Notes: generated from the sequence alone by a model not told the origin. 64,000 nucleotides of DNA from DAHUYF01 sp035945115 (GCA_035945115.1 DASZAN010000061.1:30524-94523), one strand, 5' to 3'. Shown: positions 41,994 to 51,344, counted from the stretch's first letter. Made by a program: numbers and translations.

Positions 41994-42851
41994 ATGCCCA
42001 AAATCCTGAGCCCCGAGCAGATCGCGCGGTTCGAGCGCGAGGGCTGCGTCTTCCCGATCCGCGTCATGTCCGAGGCGGACGCCGTGCGGCTCAGGGCGCG
42101 GCTGGAGGAATTCGAGGCGCGGACCGGCGGGCCGCTCAGGGGCGATCTCCGCCACAAGGCGCATCTCCTCTTCACCTGGCTCGCCGATCTCGTCCGGCAC
42201 GACATCATTCTCGATGCGATCGAGGATCTTTACGGCAGCGATCTCCTTTGCTGGTCCTCGAACTTCTTCATCAAGGAGGCGCGCGATCCCGCCTTCGTCT
42301 CGTGGCATCAGGACTCGACATATTGGGGCCTCGACAAGCCCGATGTGGTGACGGCGTGGGTGGCCTTCACGGAAGCCACGGAGGCCAACGGCGCGATGGA
42401 GTACATTCCGGAGAGCCACACGCTCGATCAGATCCCGCATCGCGACACCTTCGCCAAGCACAATCTCCTTACTCGCGGCCAAGAGGTCATGGTCGAGGTA
42501 AACAGCGCCGCGCGCCGCGTCATCACGCTGCGCCCGGGCGAGATGTCGCTCCATCACGTACGGCTGGTCCACGGCTCGCCGCCCAATGCCTCCGACGATC
42601 GCCGCATCGGCTTCGCCATCCGCTATGTGCCGACCTACGTGGCCCAGATTGCGGGCGATGACAGCGCGAGCTTGGTGCGCGGCGAGGATCGTTATGGCCA
42701 TTTCGAGCTTGAGCCGCGGCCGCTACGCGATCTCGATCCCGATTTCCTGGCGCTCCACAAGCGCATCACCGAGCGGAGCGCTCGCATCCTCTATCGCGGC
42801 ACCGCCGTCAAGGACTACAACGACCCCGCCGCGCAGCCGGAGCGGCAATAG
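41994..42851 (+). CDS. Phytanoyl-CoA dioxygenase (PhyH)-family Fe(II)/2-oxoglutarate oxygenase
   Basis: A 285-residue protein. The iron facial triad is readable as His105 and Asp107 in WHQDSTYW and His193 in LVHGSPPN, followed by the Arg that binds 2-oxoglutarate in RRIGFAIRYVP. NGAMEYIPESH is the usual strand before the distal His. The family hydroxylates lipids, halogenates or modifies small molecules; the substrate is unknown. Start has GGAGGGA upstream. Confidence 0.9.
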   Translation: MPKILSPEQIARFEREGCVFPIRVMSEADAVRLRARLEEFEARTGGPLRGDLRHKAHLLFTWLADLVRHDIILDAIEDLYGSDLLCWSSNFFIKEARDPAFVSWHQDSTYWGLDKPDVVTAWVAFTEATEANGAMEYIPESHTLDQIPHRDTFAKHNLLTRGQEVMVEVNSAARRVITLRPGEMSLHHVRLVHGSPPNASDDRRIGFAIRYVPTYVAQIAGDDSASLVRGEDRYGHFELEPRPLRDLDPDFLALHKRITERSARILYRGTAVKDYNDPAAQPERQ

Positions 42852-42875
42852 TCATCCCAATTAAGGCCGCTTGCT

Positions 42876-43622
42876 TTAGGGTGTGCACGCCTTGATCTGC
42901 TCCGGCGCGATCCGTTGCGCCGGCGGCGCAAACACGGCGAGGTACTCCTTTTTGGCGCGCAGCCAGCCCCAATGCGTCTGGCGAAATCCCAAGGCGTGGA
43001 ATTCGCAGAGCAGCAGCTTGCGCGGCGTGCCATGGATCTCCGTCGCTTGATCGAGATCGATGACCGCGACGCGCGCGCCCGGGCGCAGCGCCGGCAGCAG
43101 ATTGTAGAGGAGCCCATAGGGCTGCTCGACCTCATGATACATGTGGACCATGAGCACGAGATCGACCGAACGCGGCGGGAGCCGCGGATCGTGGGGTTCG
43201 CCGAGATCGAGACGGACATTGTCGAGATGCTCGCGCTCGAGCCGCTGGCGCAAACCCTCGAGGTAGTCCCGCACGACGTCCTCGGCGATCACATGGCCGC
43301 TCGCGCCGACTTTCTTGGCGACGCGTACGGTGTAGTAGCCGCCGCCGGCGCCGACATCGGCGACGCTCATGCCGGAATGGATGTCGAGGACCTGCATCAC
43401 CTCCGCCGCTTCGCCGTCGCGATCGCGTGCTTCCTCCGTCGACCATTGGTCGGCGACGATGGACGCGACCGGGCGCGCCGGCTTGGGAAAAGCGCTCGCC
43501 GGCGCGCCGGGTGGAGCGAGCGGCCCGATCCGCGCCTCACTGTCCGTCGCCGCCTCAGACGCCGATAGCGGCGATGCCATCATCAGCAGCGCGAGGCCGA
43601 TGATGGCGCTCGCCGCCCTCAT
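42876..43622 (-). CDS. Exported class I SAM-dependent methyltransferase
   Basis: A 248-residue protein with an N-terminal signal sequence (AASAIIGLALLMMASPLSAS) and then a Methyltransf_11/31-like domain: VADVGAGGGYYTVRVAKKVG, AEDVVRDYLEGL and VLMVHMYHEVEQPYG. The Sec-type signal is odd because SAM is cytoplasmic, though several relatives share it. The start overlaps the stop of the LLM gene (ATGA), so both form an operon. Confidence 0.82.
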   Translation of the reverse strand: MRAASAIIGLALLMMASPLSASEAATDSEARIGPLAPPGAPASAFPKPARPVASIVADQWSTEEARDRDGEAAEVMQVLDIHSGMSVADVGAGGGYYTVRVAKKVGASGHVIAEDVVRDYLEGLRQRLEREHLDNVRLDLGEPHDPRLPPRSVDLVLMVHMYHEVEQPYGLLYNLLPALRPGARVAVIDLDQATEIHGTPRKLLLCEFHALGFRQTHWGWLRAKKEYLAVFAPPAQRIAPEQIKACTP

Positions 43623-44827
43623 CACGAGGCCGCCGCCTTGGGTGGAAGCTGCACCGAGTTCGGACCGTAGCGGTCGCGGAAGGGCGCGGTGTCGATCTCC
43701 TCGAGCTCGATCTCGGCGGCGAGCACCTCGGCCTTCCACGCGTCTTGCTCGGCGATGCGGTCGTGGAACTCCGGCATCACTTCGCGCGCGAAAAGCTCGA
43801 GGCTTTCGCAGATGTGCTCATGCGTGTTCTTGCCGGCCTGATTGAGCAGGATCACCTGATCGACATGCGAGGTCTCGAATTTCCGGAGCTTGCGGCGCAG
43901 CGTCTCGGGTGAGCCGATAAGCCCGCCAGACAGCGCGCGCGAGAGATTCTCGGGATTGGCGCGCTTCCACTTCTCGTACTCGTCCCAGAGATTGACCGTC
44001 CCCGGCGGCGGCCGCTCGCGCGTCGCGCTCTGCCCATAGTAGCGAAGCGCGAACTGAAAGAAGGGAATGCCGTCGGCGCGCCGCCGCGCCTCCTCGTCGG
44101 TGGGCGCGCACATGAAATAGCTGGTGATGGCGATGTTGGGGTTGAGCTGATAATCGGCGAGCACCTGGCGGCGCTTGACGAAGGCATTGTAGTAGGCATG
44201 CACCCAGGCATGGGCGGCATCGGCCGAGAGGAATTGGAAGGCGAGCGCGCCCATGCCGCGCTGGCCCGCCATCTCAATCGTCTCCAGCGCCGAGCACGCG
44301 CACCAGAGCGGCGGATGTGGCTTCTGGATGGGCTTCGGCACGACGTTGCGGAGGGGCATTTGGAAATATTTGCCGTGATGCTCGGTGCCGCCCTGCTTGA
44401 ACATCGGGATAATGGCGCGGATCGCCTCTTCCCAGATCGCACGCTTCTCCGCGAAGGCGACGCCGAAGGGCTCCAATTCGGTCGAGCTCGCGCTCTCGCC
44501 GGTGCCGAACTCGGCGCGCCCGCGGCTCAGGATGTCGAGGACGGCGATGCGCTCGGCGCAGCGCGCGGGATGCGTCGTCGTGAGCTGCATGATGCCGTGC
44601 GCGAGGCGGATGTTCTTGGTGCGCTGGCTTGCCGCGGCGAGGAACATTTCCGGCGAAGGTGAATGCGAATATTCCTCGAGAAAATGATGCTCCACCTCCC
44701 AGGCGAAGTCGTAGCCGAGCCGATCGGCGAGCTCCACCTGCTGGAGTGCGTTGTGATAGAGCGTCAGCTCGCCATCGGCCTGCCACGGACGCGGCATTTG
44801 CAGTTCATAGAAGATGCCGAACTTCAT
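43622..44827 (-). CDS. LLM-class flavin-dependent oxidoreductase
   Basis: A 401-residue luciferase-like monooxygenase. MKFGIFYELQ opens the TIM barrel. EVEHHFLEEYSHSPSPEMFL, LAHGIMQLTTTHPARCAERI and RGRAEFGTGES are family motifs; the C-terminal DQVILLNQAGKNTHEHICES is also typical. It uses FMNH2 or F420 with oxygen; substrate unknown. ATG 44827 is chosen for AAGGGG upstream. It is divergent from the ALDH7 gene across 159 bases. Confidence 0.9.
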   Translation of the reverse strand: MKFGIFYELQMPRPWQADGELTLYHNALQQVELADRLGYDFAWEVEHHFLEEYSHSPSPEMFLAAASQRTKNIRLAHGIMQLTTTHPARCAERIAVLDILSRGRAEFGTGESASSTELEPFGVAFAEKRAIWEEAIRAIIPMFKQGGTEHHGKYFQMPLRNVVPKPIQKPHPPLWCACSALETIEMAGQRGMGALAFQFLSADAAHAWVHAYYNAFVKRRQVLADYQLNPNIAITSYFMCAPTDEEARRRADGIPFFQFALRYYGQSATRERPPPGTVNLWDEYEKWKRANPENLSRALSGGLIGSPETLRRKLRKFETSHVDQVILLNQAGKNTHEHICESLELFAREVMPEFHDRIAEQDAWKAEVLAAEIELEEIDTAPFRDRYGPNSVQLPPKAAAS

Positions 44828-44986
44828 CGGATGCCCCTTCCTCCCTTGGCGCTTGGTCGAGCTTAGCAAAGCTCGCGGCCTGGCAAACCCGGTCCTTTTC
44901 GTGCACGGTGCCGGACGCCAAATAGCGGACACTCGGCCAATCGGCTAGGGTTCGTCGGCCCACGCCGCTGCGAGGGAGCTCATGCC

Positions 44987-46528
44987 ATGACAGCCGCATC
45001 CACTTCGATCGCCCCCAATGGCGCCGATACGGCGCATCTCCTGCGGAGCCTCGGTGTCGCGGAAGCCGCCTTCACTCGCGGCGGTCTCACCGTGCTCTCG
45101 CCGATCAACGGCGCCGAGATCGCGCATGTGCCGACACTGTCGCGCGGCGATGTCGCGCGCGCCGTCGGCGAGGCGCAGGCGGCATTCCTCGCCTGGCGCA
45201 CCGTGCCGGCGCCGAAGCGCGGCGAGCTGGTGCGTCGCTTTGGCGAGACGCTGCGCGCGCACAAGGAAGCGCTCGGCCGCCTCGTCTCGATCGAGGCCGG
45301 CAAGATCCTCCAGGAAGGCTTGGGCGAAGTGCAGGAGATGATCGACATCTGCGACTTCGCCGTCGGCCTTTCGCGCCAGCTCTACGGTCTGACCATCGCC
45401 ACCGAGCGGCCGCAGCACAAGATGATGGAGAGCTGGCATCCGCTGGGCGTCGTCGGCGTCATCAGCGCCTTCAATTTCCCGGTCGCGGTGTGGTCATGGA
45501 ACGCCGCCATCGCGCTCATTTGCGGCGACACGCTGCTGTGGAAGCCCTCGGAGAAGACGCCGCTCACGGCGCTCGCGTGCCAGGCGCTGCTCGATCGCGC
45601 GGCAAGCGGGCTCGCCGAGGCGCCGAAGGGGCTTTCGAGCGTGCTGATCGGCGGTCCGGAGGTGGGCGAGGCGCTCGTCGACGATCCACGCGTGCCGCTG
45701 GTCAGCGCCACCGGATCGACCCGCATGGGGCGCACGGTGGCGCCGCGGCTCGCCCAACGCTTTGCCCGCGCCGTGCTCGAGCTCGGCGGCAATAACGGCA
45801 TGATCGTCTGCCCCTCGGCCGACCTCGATCTCGCCAGCCGCGCCATCCTCTTCGCCGCCGTCGGCACCGCGGGCCAGCGCTGCACCAGCTTGCGGCGCCT
45901 TTTCGTCGCCGAGAGCATCTACGACCGCCTCGTGCCGCGCCTGAAGGAGGCTTACGCGCAGGTGCCGATCGGCAATCCCCTCGATGCCGAGACCCTGATC
46001 GGCCCGCTCATTGACAAGCGCGCCTTCGATGGGATGCAGGCAGCCCTCGCGGAAGCACGCGGCGAACGCGGCATGGTCACCGGCGGCGAGCGCGTCGAAA
46101 TCGGTGGCTGGCGTGACGCGTACTACGTGGGCCCAGCGCTCGCGGAAATGCCGCGGCAAACACCCCTCGTCTGCCGCGAGACCTTCGCGCCCATCCTCTA
46201 TGTCATGGGTTATCGCGAGCTCGCCGACGCGATCGCGCAGCACAATGCCGTGCCGCAAGGGCTGGCGTCGTCCATCTTCACCAACGATCTCCGCGAGGCC
46301 GAGCTCTTCACCTCGGCCGCGGGCAGCGATTGCGGCATCGTCAACGTCAATATCGGCCCCTCCGGCGCCGAGATCGGCGGCGCGTTCGGCGGCGAGAAGG
46401 AGACGGGCGGCGGGCGCGAAGCGGGCAGCGATTCCTGGAAGGCCTATATGCGCCGCGCCACCACCACCATCAATTACTCGCGCGAGCTGCCACTGGCGCA
46501 GGGCATTCGCTTCGGCGACGCCGGCTGA
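44987..46528 (+). CDS. amaB: Alpha-aminoadipic semialdehyde / piperidine-6-carboxylate dehydrogenase (ALDH7)
   Basis: A 513-residue aldehyde dehydrogenase of the ALDH7 subfamily. ISAFNFPVAVWSWNAAIAL, LELGGNNGMIV (Glu265), GTAGQRCTSLRRLF (Cys299, 34 residues after the Glu as expected) and the C-terminal GAEIGGAFGGEKETGGGREA match the antiquitin/AmaB consensus closely. It oxidises piperidine-6-carboxylate/aminoadipate semialdehyde in lysine or pipecolate catabolism. No other lysine-degradation gene adjoins it, so the physiological role here is not settled. Confidence 0.9.
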   Translation: MTAASTSIAPNGADTAHLLRSLGVAEAAFTRGGLTVLSPINGAEIAHVPTLSRGDVARAVGEAQAAFLAWRTVPAPKRGELVRRFGETLRAHKEALGRLVSIEAGKILQEGLGEVQEMIDICDFAVGLSRQLYGLTIATERPQHKMMESWHPLGVVGVISAFNFPVAVWSWNAAIALICGDTLLWKPSEKTPLTALACQALLDRAASGLAEAPKGLSSVLIGGPEVGEALVDDPRVPLVSATGSTRMGRTVAPRLAQRFARAVLELGGNNGMIVCPSADLDLASRAILFAAVGTAGQRCTSLRRLFVAESIYDRLVPRLKEAYAQVPIGNPLDAETLIGPLIDKRAFDGMQAALAEARGERGMVTGGERVEIGGWRDAYYVGPALAEMPRQTPLVCRETFAPILYVMGYRELADAIAQHNAVPQGLASSIFTNDLREAELFTSAAGSDCGIVNVNIGPSGAEIGGAFGGEKETGGGREAGSDSWKAYMRRATTTINYSRELPLAQGIRFGDAG

Positions 46529-46552
46529 CGTTTCGGCCGGCGAGTCGCCATC

Positions 46553-47671
46553 TCAACCGACGGCCGCGCTAAAGATTCGCATGTAGTTGCCGCCGGCGAT
46601 CTTGCCCGCTTCGTCCGGTGTGAAGCCGCCGCGCAGCATCGCGGCGATCAGCGCCGCCCATTGCGCGTAGTCCTGGACGCTGCCGGGTGCGACCTGTTGG
46701 TCGGTGCCGATGCTGACGTGATCGACGCCGACGACATCGGCCATCTCTCTGAGCCCGTCGACATAGCGGTCGAGGCTCGGGAAGAAATGCCAGATGCCGA
46801 TGGAGCCGCCCGTCTCGGCGATGGCACGCGCGTGATCGCGGCTGATCTGCCGGCCGGTCAAGGGTGTGGGGCCCATCGCCGGCGATCCCGCAAGCGCGGT
46901 ATGCGACAGCAGCAGCGGCTTGGTTGCGACTTTGACCGCCTGCTTCACCATGTCCTCGGTTGCGTGCGCGACATCGCAGACGAAACCGAGCCGATGGCAG
47001 GCGCGGATCACCTCGGCGCCGAACGGTGTCAGTCCTTTATGCGTGACGACACCTGTCTGGAAATCGCCGATGTCGTTGGGCGTGTAATGGACAAGCTGCA
47101 CATGCCTGACGCCGCGCCGATGCGCCTCCTCGAGCCGCTCGAGCTTCATCTCGAGAAAGTCGAGACCTTCCACGTCGGTGACGATCGCGGGCTGCCCCGC
47201 TTGATGCGCCGCGGCGAGATCGGAAGCGGAAAGTGCACGCCTGAGGCCGTGATGATCGACCATCGTGTCGATCCAAGCGAGGCGATCGAGATGATGTTGA
47301 TAGAGGAAGCCCGGTTCCGGCGTGCGCAGCGCCGCTAGGACGCCTGCTGGATTCCGGCCGAGAATGGGCGCATCCGGGACGCCTGCAAGACAGGCGACCG
47401 CCAGCGATCCCGCGCGCATGCCATTGGCGAGGTCGCCACTCGGCGGCGCCTTCGATGTGATTCCCGTGGTTCCGCCATGGGTGTGGACGTCGACGGAAAT
47501 CGATCTCCGCAGCACGGCGAGCGCGGCTGCGGTGTTTTCCGCGGTCTGTGCCGCCGCCGTCGAACCGCCGGACACCGCGCCGCCCATCAGCATCATGGCG
47601 ACCGAGGTCAGAATCGTGCTCGACATCCAACGCCGCCGCGTGAGCCCGTGACCATGTCCACAGCAATCCAT
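46553..47671 (-). CDS. Membrane-dipeptidase (M19)-family protein, secreted
   Basis: A 372-residue protein with a twin-arginine leader (LTRRRWMSSTILTSVAMMLM). M19 landmarks: DVHTHGG at the first metal site, VTDVEGLDFLE, DVAHATEDMV, LLLSHTALAG and VSIGTDQQ near the C-terminus. The usual His-x-Asp of the first site (DGHND in renal dipeptidase) is His-Thr-His here, so metal binding may differ. GGAGG lies close to ATG 47671. It converges with the ALDH7 gene. Confidence 0.87.
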   Translation of the reverse strand: MDCCGHGHGLTRRRWMSSTILTSVAMMLMGGAVSGGSTAAAQTAENTAAALAVLRRSISVDVHTHGGTTGITSKAPPSGDLANGMRAGSLAVACLAGVPDAPILGRNPAGVLAALRTPEPGFLYQHHLDRLAWIDTMVDHHGLRRALSASDLAAAHQAGQPAIVTDVEGLDFLEMKLERLEEAHRRGVRHVQLVHYTPNDIGDFQTGVVTHKGLTPFGAEVIRACHRLGFVCDVAHATEDMVKQAVKVATKPLLLSHTALAGSPAMGPTPLTGRQISRDHARAIAETGGSIGIWHFFPSLDRYVDGLREMADVVGVDHVSIGTDQQVAPGSVQDYAQWAALIAAMLRGGFTPDEAGKIAGGNYMRIFSAAVG

Positions 47672-47807
47672 GCGGTCCTCCCGATATAACATTCTGGGAG
47701 AAGGTAACGGAAACGCCGTTGCCCGCAACCGACCTGTCCAGCACGCTAAGCCCGACGACCTCGTGCAGAACAGCTATATTCCTCAGTCATCTCGGGGAAA
47801 CCACCTG

Positions 47808-49007
47808 ATGGCTCAAGGTGAGCGCGTCATCATTGCCGGAGCGGGGCCGGCGGGGCTCGTCGCGGCGGCGTATCTGGCGGAGCGCGCGGTGCCCGTACTC
47901 GTGCTCGAAAGCGGCGGCGAGCTCAGTCTCGAATCGCGCGCCTCCACCTTTCACCCACCGACCCTCGACATGCTCGACGCGATCGGCGCGGCGGAGCCGC
48001 TCATCGCGCAAGGTCTTATCGCACCCACGCTCCAGTACCGTACCCAGCGTGACGGTCGCCTCGCGCAGTTCGATTTTCGCGGCATCGCCGATGTGACGGC
48101 GCACCCCTATCGTCTCCAAGCGGAGCAGTTCAAGCTCACGCGCATCATTCACGAGCGCTACCGTTCGCATCCTTTGGTTGCCGTCGAATTCGCGAGCCCG
48201 GTCGCCGCGGTGCGCCAGGCGGGGGACCAGGTGCTCCTTCGCGTCGACGACGCCGGGAGCGGCCGCGAGATCGCCGGCCGGTGGCTCATCGGCGCCGATG
48301 GCGCGCGCAGCGCGGTTCGGCGATCGCTCGGCATCGAGTTCGAGGGTTTCACCTGGCCCGAGCGCTTCCTCGTCGTCAGCACGCCCTTCGATTTCTACCG
48401 CGTTGTTCCCGATTTGGCGCCGGTGAGCTATGTCGCCGATCCCGCGCAATGGCACTTCCTGCTGCAGATCCCCGGCCTGTGGCGGGTGATGTTTCCGGTG
48501 CCGCCCGAGGTCGACGACGAGCGCGCTCTCGACGCCGATTACATCGCCCGGCAGATGGCGCGGATCGTGCCGGGCATTGCGCGCTACGACGTGGCGCACC
48601 GCACGCTTTATCGCGTCCATCAGCGGGTCGCCAAGCGCTTTCGCCTCGGCCGCGTCTTCCTCGTGGGCGATGCGGCGCATGTCAACAATCCCTTGGGGGG
48701 CATGGGGATGAACGGCGGCATCCACGACGCCGTCAACCTCGCCGAGCGGCTGGCGCGTGTCTGGCACGCAGAAACGTCCGAAGACGAACTCGATCGCTAC
48801 GAGCGCCAGCGGCGCGGCATCACCGTCGAATATATGCAGACGCAAACCATTGAGAACAAGCGCAACCTGGAGGCCCGCGATCCCGCCGAGCACGCGGCCT
48901 TCAAAGCGCGCCTCAAGGAGATCGCCGCCGATCCCCAGCGCTCGCGCGATTACCTGATAGGTCTCTCGATGATCGCGAGTCTCCGCCGCGCGTCTGAGCT
49001 CGGTTGA
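47808..49007 (+). CDS. FAD-dependent monooxygenase (aromatic hydroxylase type)
   Basis: A 399-residue flavoprotein with GAGPAGLVAAAYLAERAVPV at residues about 11-30, the DG motif LIGADGARSAVRRSLGI and the second FAD motif FLVGDAAHVNNPLGGMGMNG. This is the class A flavin monooxygenase pattern (UbiH/PHBH-like). The aromatic substrate is unknown. ATG 47808 is used although the frame is open to 47670. Its 3' end overlaps the convergent desaturase gene by 58 bases. Confidence 0.9.
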   Translation: MAQGERVIIAGAGPAGLVAAAYLAERAVPVLVLESGGELSLESRASTFHPPTLDMLDAIGAAEPLIAQGLIAPTLQYRTQRDGRLAQFDFRGIADVTAHPYRLQAEQFKLTRIIHERYRSHPLVAVEFASPVAAVRQAGDQVLLRVDDAGSGREIAGRWLIGADGARSAVRRSLGIEFEGFTWPERFLVVSTPFDFYRVVPDLAPVSYVADPAQWHFLLQIPGLWRVMFPVPPEVDDERALDADYIARQMARIVPGIARYDVAHRTLYRVHQRVAKRFRLGRVFLVGDAAHVNNPLGGMGMNGGIHDAVNLAERLARVWHAETSEDELDRYERQRRGITVEYMQTQTIENKRNLEARDPAEHAAFKARLKEIAADPQRSRDYLIGLSMIASLRRASELG

Positions 49008-49933
49008 ACCAGCTCAACGAAAGGCGTCGTATAGAGCGCCCAGACAGTGCCGTACGCACCGCGCTCACCCGTGCCGAGGCCAAGCGGATGGGCCGCGCCG
49101 GCTTCTGGCTCGGGCGCGGCGAAAGTGCCGAAAACCCGATCCCAGAGCGAAAAGGCAAGCCCGAGATTCTTGCCGTGGTGGCGGGCCGAGCTGCCGTGGT
49201 GGAGCTGATGCATGGCCGGGCTCATGAGCACGCGCTCGATAGTCGCGCCGAAGCGCAGCGGCAAGTGCGAATGCCGCAGCGGATAAAAGCTGAGACCATA
49301 GAGGACAAGATAAGCATCGAGGCCGAGCTGCGCCGCTGTGGCGACATCGATCCGGAAGAAACAGAAGAAGGCGGCAAAGACGAGCGTGTTCGCGACGGCG
49401 AGGGCGAGGAACAAGCAGAGCTCGTCCACGGGATGAAGGCGCAAGGCGGTCGGCGGGATCAACACGTCGGCGCTGTGATGCACTTTGTGGAAGGCCCAGA
49501 GCAGAGGTACGCGGTGCGCGAGGTAATGCGCGAAGAACCGCGCGAAATCGCTGGCGACGATCAGTGCACCGACGAGCGCGACCGCGACAGCTGGTGTGAT
49601 GGGCGCGGATGAGGAAGCATCGCTCGGAAACGCCGATCGTCCGGCCAGCCACGCGCCGGCCGCCACCGCGGAAAACGCGAAGGGCGCCGCGTAAAGCGGG
49701 CGAGCGAGAAAGCGCACGAGCATGAACCAAAGGTCAAGCCGGGCCGAGCGGTGGAAGAGGATGCGCGGCGGCAAGGCGAAGGCGATGAAATCGGCAAAGG
49801 ACCGCATCGCCGCCGGCCGGCTCTGGCGATAGCAGGCGACGGCGCCGATCGCCGCCAAGAGCGTCGCCAAGGCATAGAACGGTGCGGCCGCCATCACGGC
49901 TGCGGCTACCGTCTCTATGGTCGTCCCGCTCAC
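48950..49933 (-). CDS. Sterol desaturase / fatty-acid hydroxylase superfamily membrane protein
   Basis: A 327-residue multi-pass protein. The di-iron histidine boxes are visible as HYLAHR, HKVHHSA, HSHLPLRFG and HQLHHGSSARHHGKNLG. About five hydrophobic segments surround them. It hydroxylates or desaturates a lipid in the inner membrane. The GTG start at 49933 overlaps the stop of a 52-codon gene (GTGA), so translation is coupled. Confidence 0.87.
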   Translation of the reverse strand: MSGTTIETVAAAVMAAAPFYALATLLAAIGAVACYRQSRPAAMRSFADFIAFALPPRILFHRSARLDLWFMLVRFLARPLYAAPFAFSAVAAGAWLAGRSAFPSDASSSAPITPAVAVALVGALIVASDFARFFAHYLAHRVPLLWAFHKVHHSADVLIPPTALRLHPVDELCLFLALAVANTLVFAAFFCFFRIDVATAAQLGLDAYLVLYGLSFYPLRHSHLPLRFGATIERVLMSPAMHQLHHGSSARHHGKNLGLAFSLWDRVFGTFAAPEPEAGAAHPLGLGTGERGAYGTVWALYTTPFVELVQPSSDARRRLAIIERPIR

Positions 49934-50088
49934 CAGGCGGCACCACCGATCCCATAGGTGTAGGGCGGGCGTTGCGTTTCATCGCCCTTCGTCTGGTCGG
50001 CGCAATTACCAAGAATGAGGGTGAGGCTGAAAAGCGCGAACAGCGCCGCCAATTTGCCGACTCTGGCCGCAATTGATTTCGTTTTCAT
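49930..50088 (-). CDS. 52-residue exported peptide / lipoprotein-like precursor
   Basis: ATG at 50088 follows TCGGAGG with 5-base spacing. The product has a basic start (MKTKSIAARVGK), a hydrophobic core LAALFALFSLTLILG and then NCADQTKGD, so cleavage before Cys34 is conceivable, although LGNC is not a standard lipobox. The mature part is only about 20 residues and ends PPYTYGIGGAAW. The GTGA overlap with the desaturase gene supports real translation. Unrecognised family. Confidence 0.6.
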   Translation of the reverse strand: MKTKSIAARVGKLAALFALFSLTLILGNCADQTKGDETQRPPYTYGIGGAAW

Positions 50089-50227
50089 GCAATCCTCCGA
50101 GAGACGATGGGAACCTCGCCCATCGCGTGCACGCGATCATGTGGGGACGGCTGCGCCGCGAGCAATGACCAGCGAGGTAATGGCCGAGAAGTTCGTTGCC
50201 TAGCGGCCCGTCGTGGCACGCGCCGGT

Positions 50228-51001
50228 TCAGGCGCCATCCTCGGCGAAGGCGGCCGCGACGAAGGCGGCGGGATCGGCGCAGAACTCCCGGGTCAAGGCA
50301 AAATGCTCGGCCTCTTCCAGCGTGACCGGAGCGAGCCCCCGATGCGAAAGCCGCAGCAGCTGCGCGCCGGGATAGGCCATGAGCAGCGGCGCGTGCGTCG
50401 CCATCAGCACCTGACACCGCCCGCTCCGCTCCATGCGGCGCAGCGGTCGCAGGAACATGATCTGCCGCGAGGGCGAGAGCGCGGATTCGGGCTCATCGAA
50501 GATGAAGATTCCCTGGCGTTCGCAGCGCTCGCCGAAGAAGCGCAGGAAGCCTTCGCCATGGGAATGGGAGAGAAAATCCGGCGGCGCTGCGGCGGCTTCG
50601 ATGGCGGCACGGTCGAGGTAGCGCGCCACCGAGAAGAAGCTCTCGGCGCGGAAGAACCAGCCGGTCGTGATCTTGGGCAGCCAACTCGCCCTGAGCGCCG
50701 TCGCGAGCCGTCCGCCGCTCGCTTCGAGCGCTGTCGAATGATCGACCGGCCGATAGCCTTTGCCGCCGCCCGCGTCATCATAGCCGGCAAGCGCGGCAAT
50801 TCCCTCGAGGATCGTCGATTTTCCCGTGCCGTTCTCGCCGACGATGATGGTGATCGGCCGCGCGAAGACGAGATTGAAGTCGTCGCGGAAGAGCGGCAGG
50901 CAAAAGGGACAAGCCTGCCGATCCGCCACCAGCGATCGGTCGAGCCAAACGCGCCGCAGATAAGGGGCGGGAAGATCGATCGGTCGATAACGGCGGCTCA
51001 T
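50228..51001 (-). CDS. AAA-family ATPase (SMC/RecF-like)
   Basis: A 257-residue ATPase with Walker A IIVGENGTGKSTILEGIAAL near residue 52, Walker B IFIFDEPESALSPSRQ and an H-loop in VLMATHAPLLMAYP. The signature region is degenerate. It belongs to the COG3910/AAA_21 type of soluble ABC-like ATPases of unknown function. An acidic/aromatic insert lies between the motifs (KITTGWFFRAESFFSVARYL). Confidence 0.87.
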   Translation of the reverse strand: MSRRYRPIDLPAPYLRRVWLDRSLVADRQACPFCLPLFRDDFNLVFARPITIIVGENGTGKSTILEGIAALAGYDDAGGGKGYRPVDHSTALEASGGRLATALRASWLPKITTGWFFRAESFFSVARYLDRAAIEAAAAPPDFLSHSHGEGFLRFFGERCERQGIFIFDEPESALSPSRQIMFLRPLRRMERSGRCQVLMATHAPLLMAYPGAQLLRLSHRGLAPVTLEEAEHFALTREFCADPAAFVAAAFAEDGA

Positions 51002-51029
51002 GGCGCGGAGCGCGCGCCGGTCGTCCGTC

Positions 51030-51344
51030 TCATCGTTCCGCCGGCGTGAGCACGTGGATGACGCGGCTTTGGATCATCTCTTTGGTCTTGGCGGCATAGG
51101 CCGCCATGTGCGGCGCCGCGGCGTGCGCTTTGAGCGCCTCGAGGCTTTCCCATTTCTCGATGACGACAAAGGTGTCGGCGCCGAACTTGGTCTGGAAGCC
51201 GCCGACGCCATCGGCATCGACCGCCGGTCCATATTCGATGCAGCCTTTCTCGGCGTGCACCGCCGGCATATTGGCGCGGAATTCTTTTAGGATCGCGTCG
51301 CGCTGTCCAGGTTTGGCGGTAATGACGGCAATGACGTGAATCAT
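51030..51344 (-). CDS. Antibiotic-biosynthesis-monooxygenase (ABM/YgiN)-like protein
   Basis: A 104-residue ferredoxin-like-fold protein: IHVIAVITAKPGQRDAILKE, EKGCIEYGPAVDADG and FVVIEKWESLEALKAHAAAP are the ABM hallmarks. Members act as quinol monooxygenases or heme-degrading enzymes; the specific role is unclear. It lies 28 bases upstream of the ATPase gene on the same strand. Confidence 0.87.
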   Translation of the reverse strand: MIHVIAVITAKPGQRDAILKEFRANMPAVHAEKGCIEYGPAVDADGVGGFQTKFGADTFVVIEKWESLEALKAHAAAPHMAAYAAKTKEMIQSRVIHVLTPAER

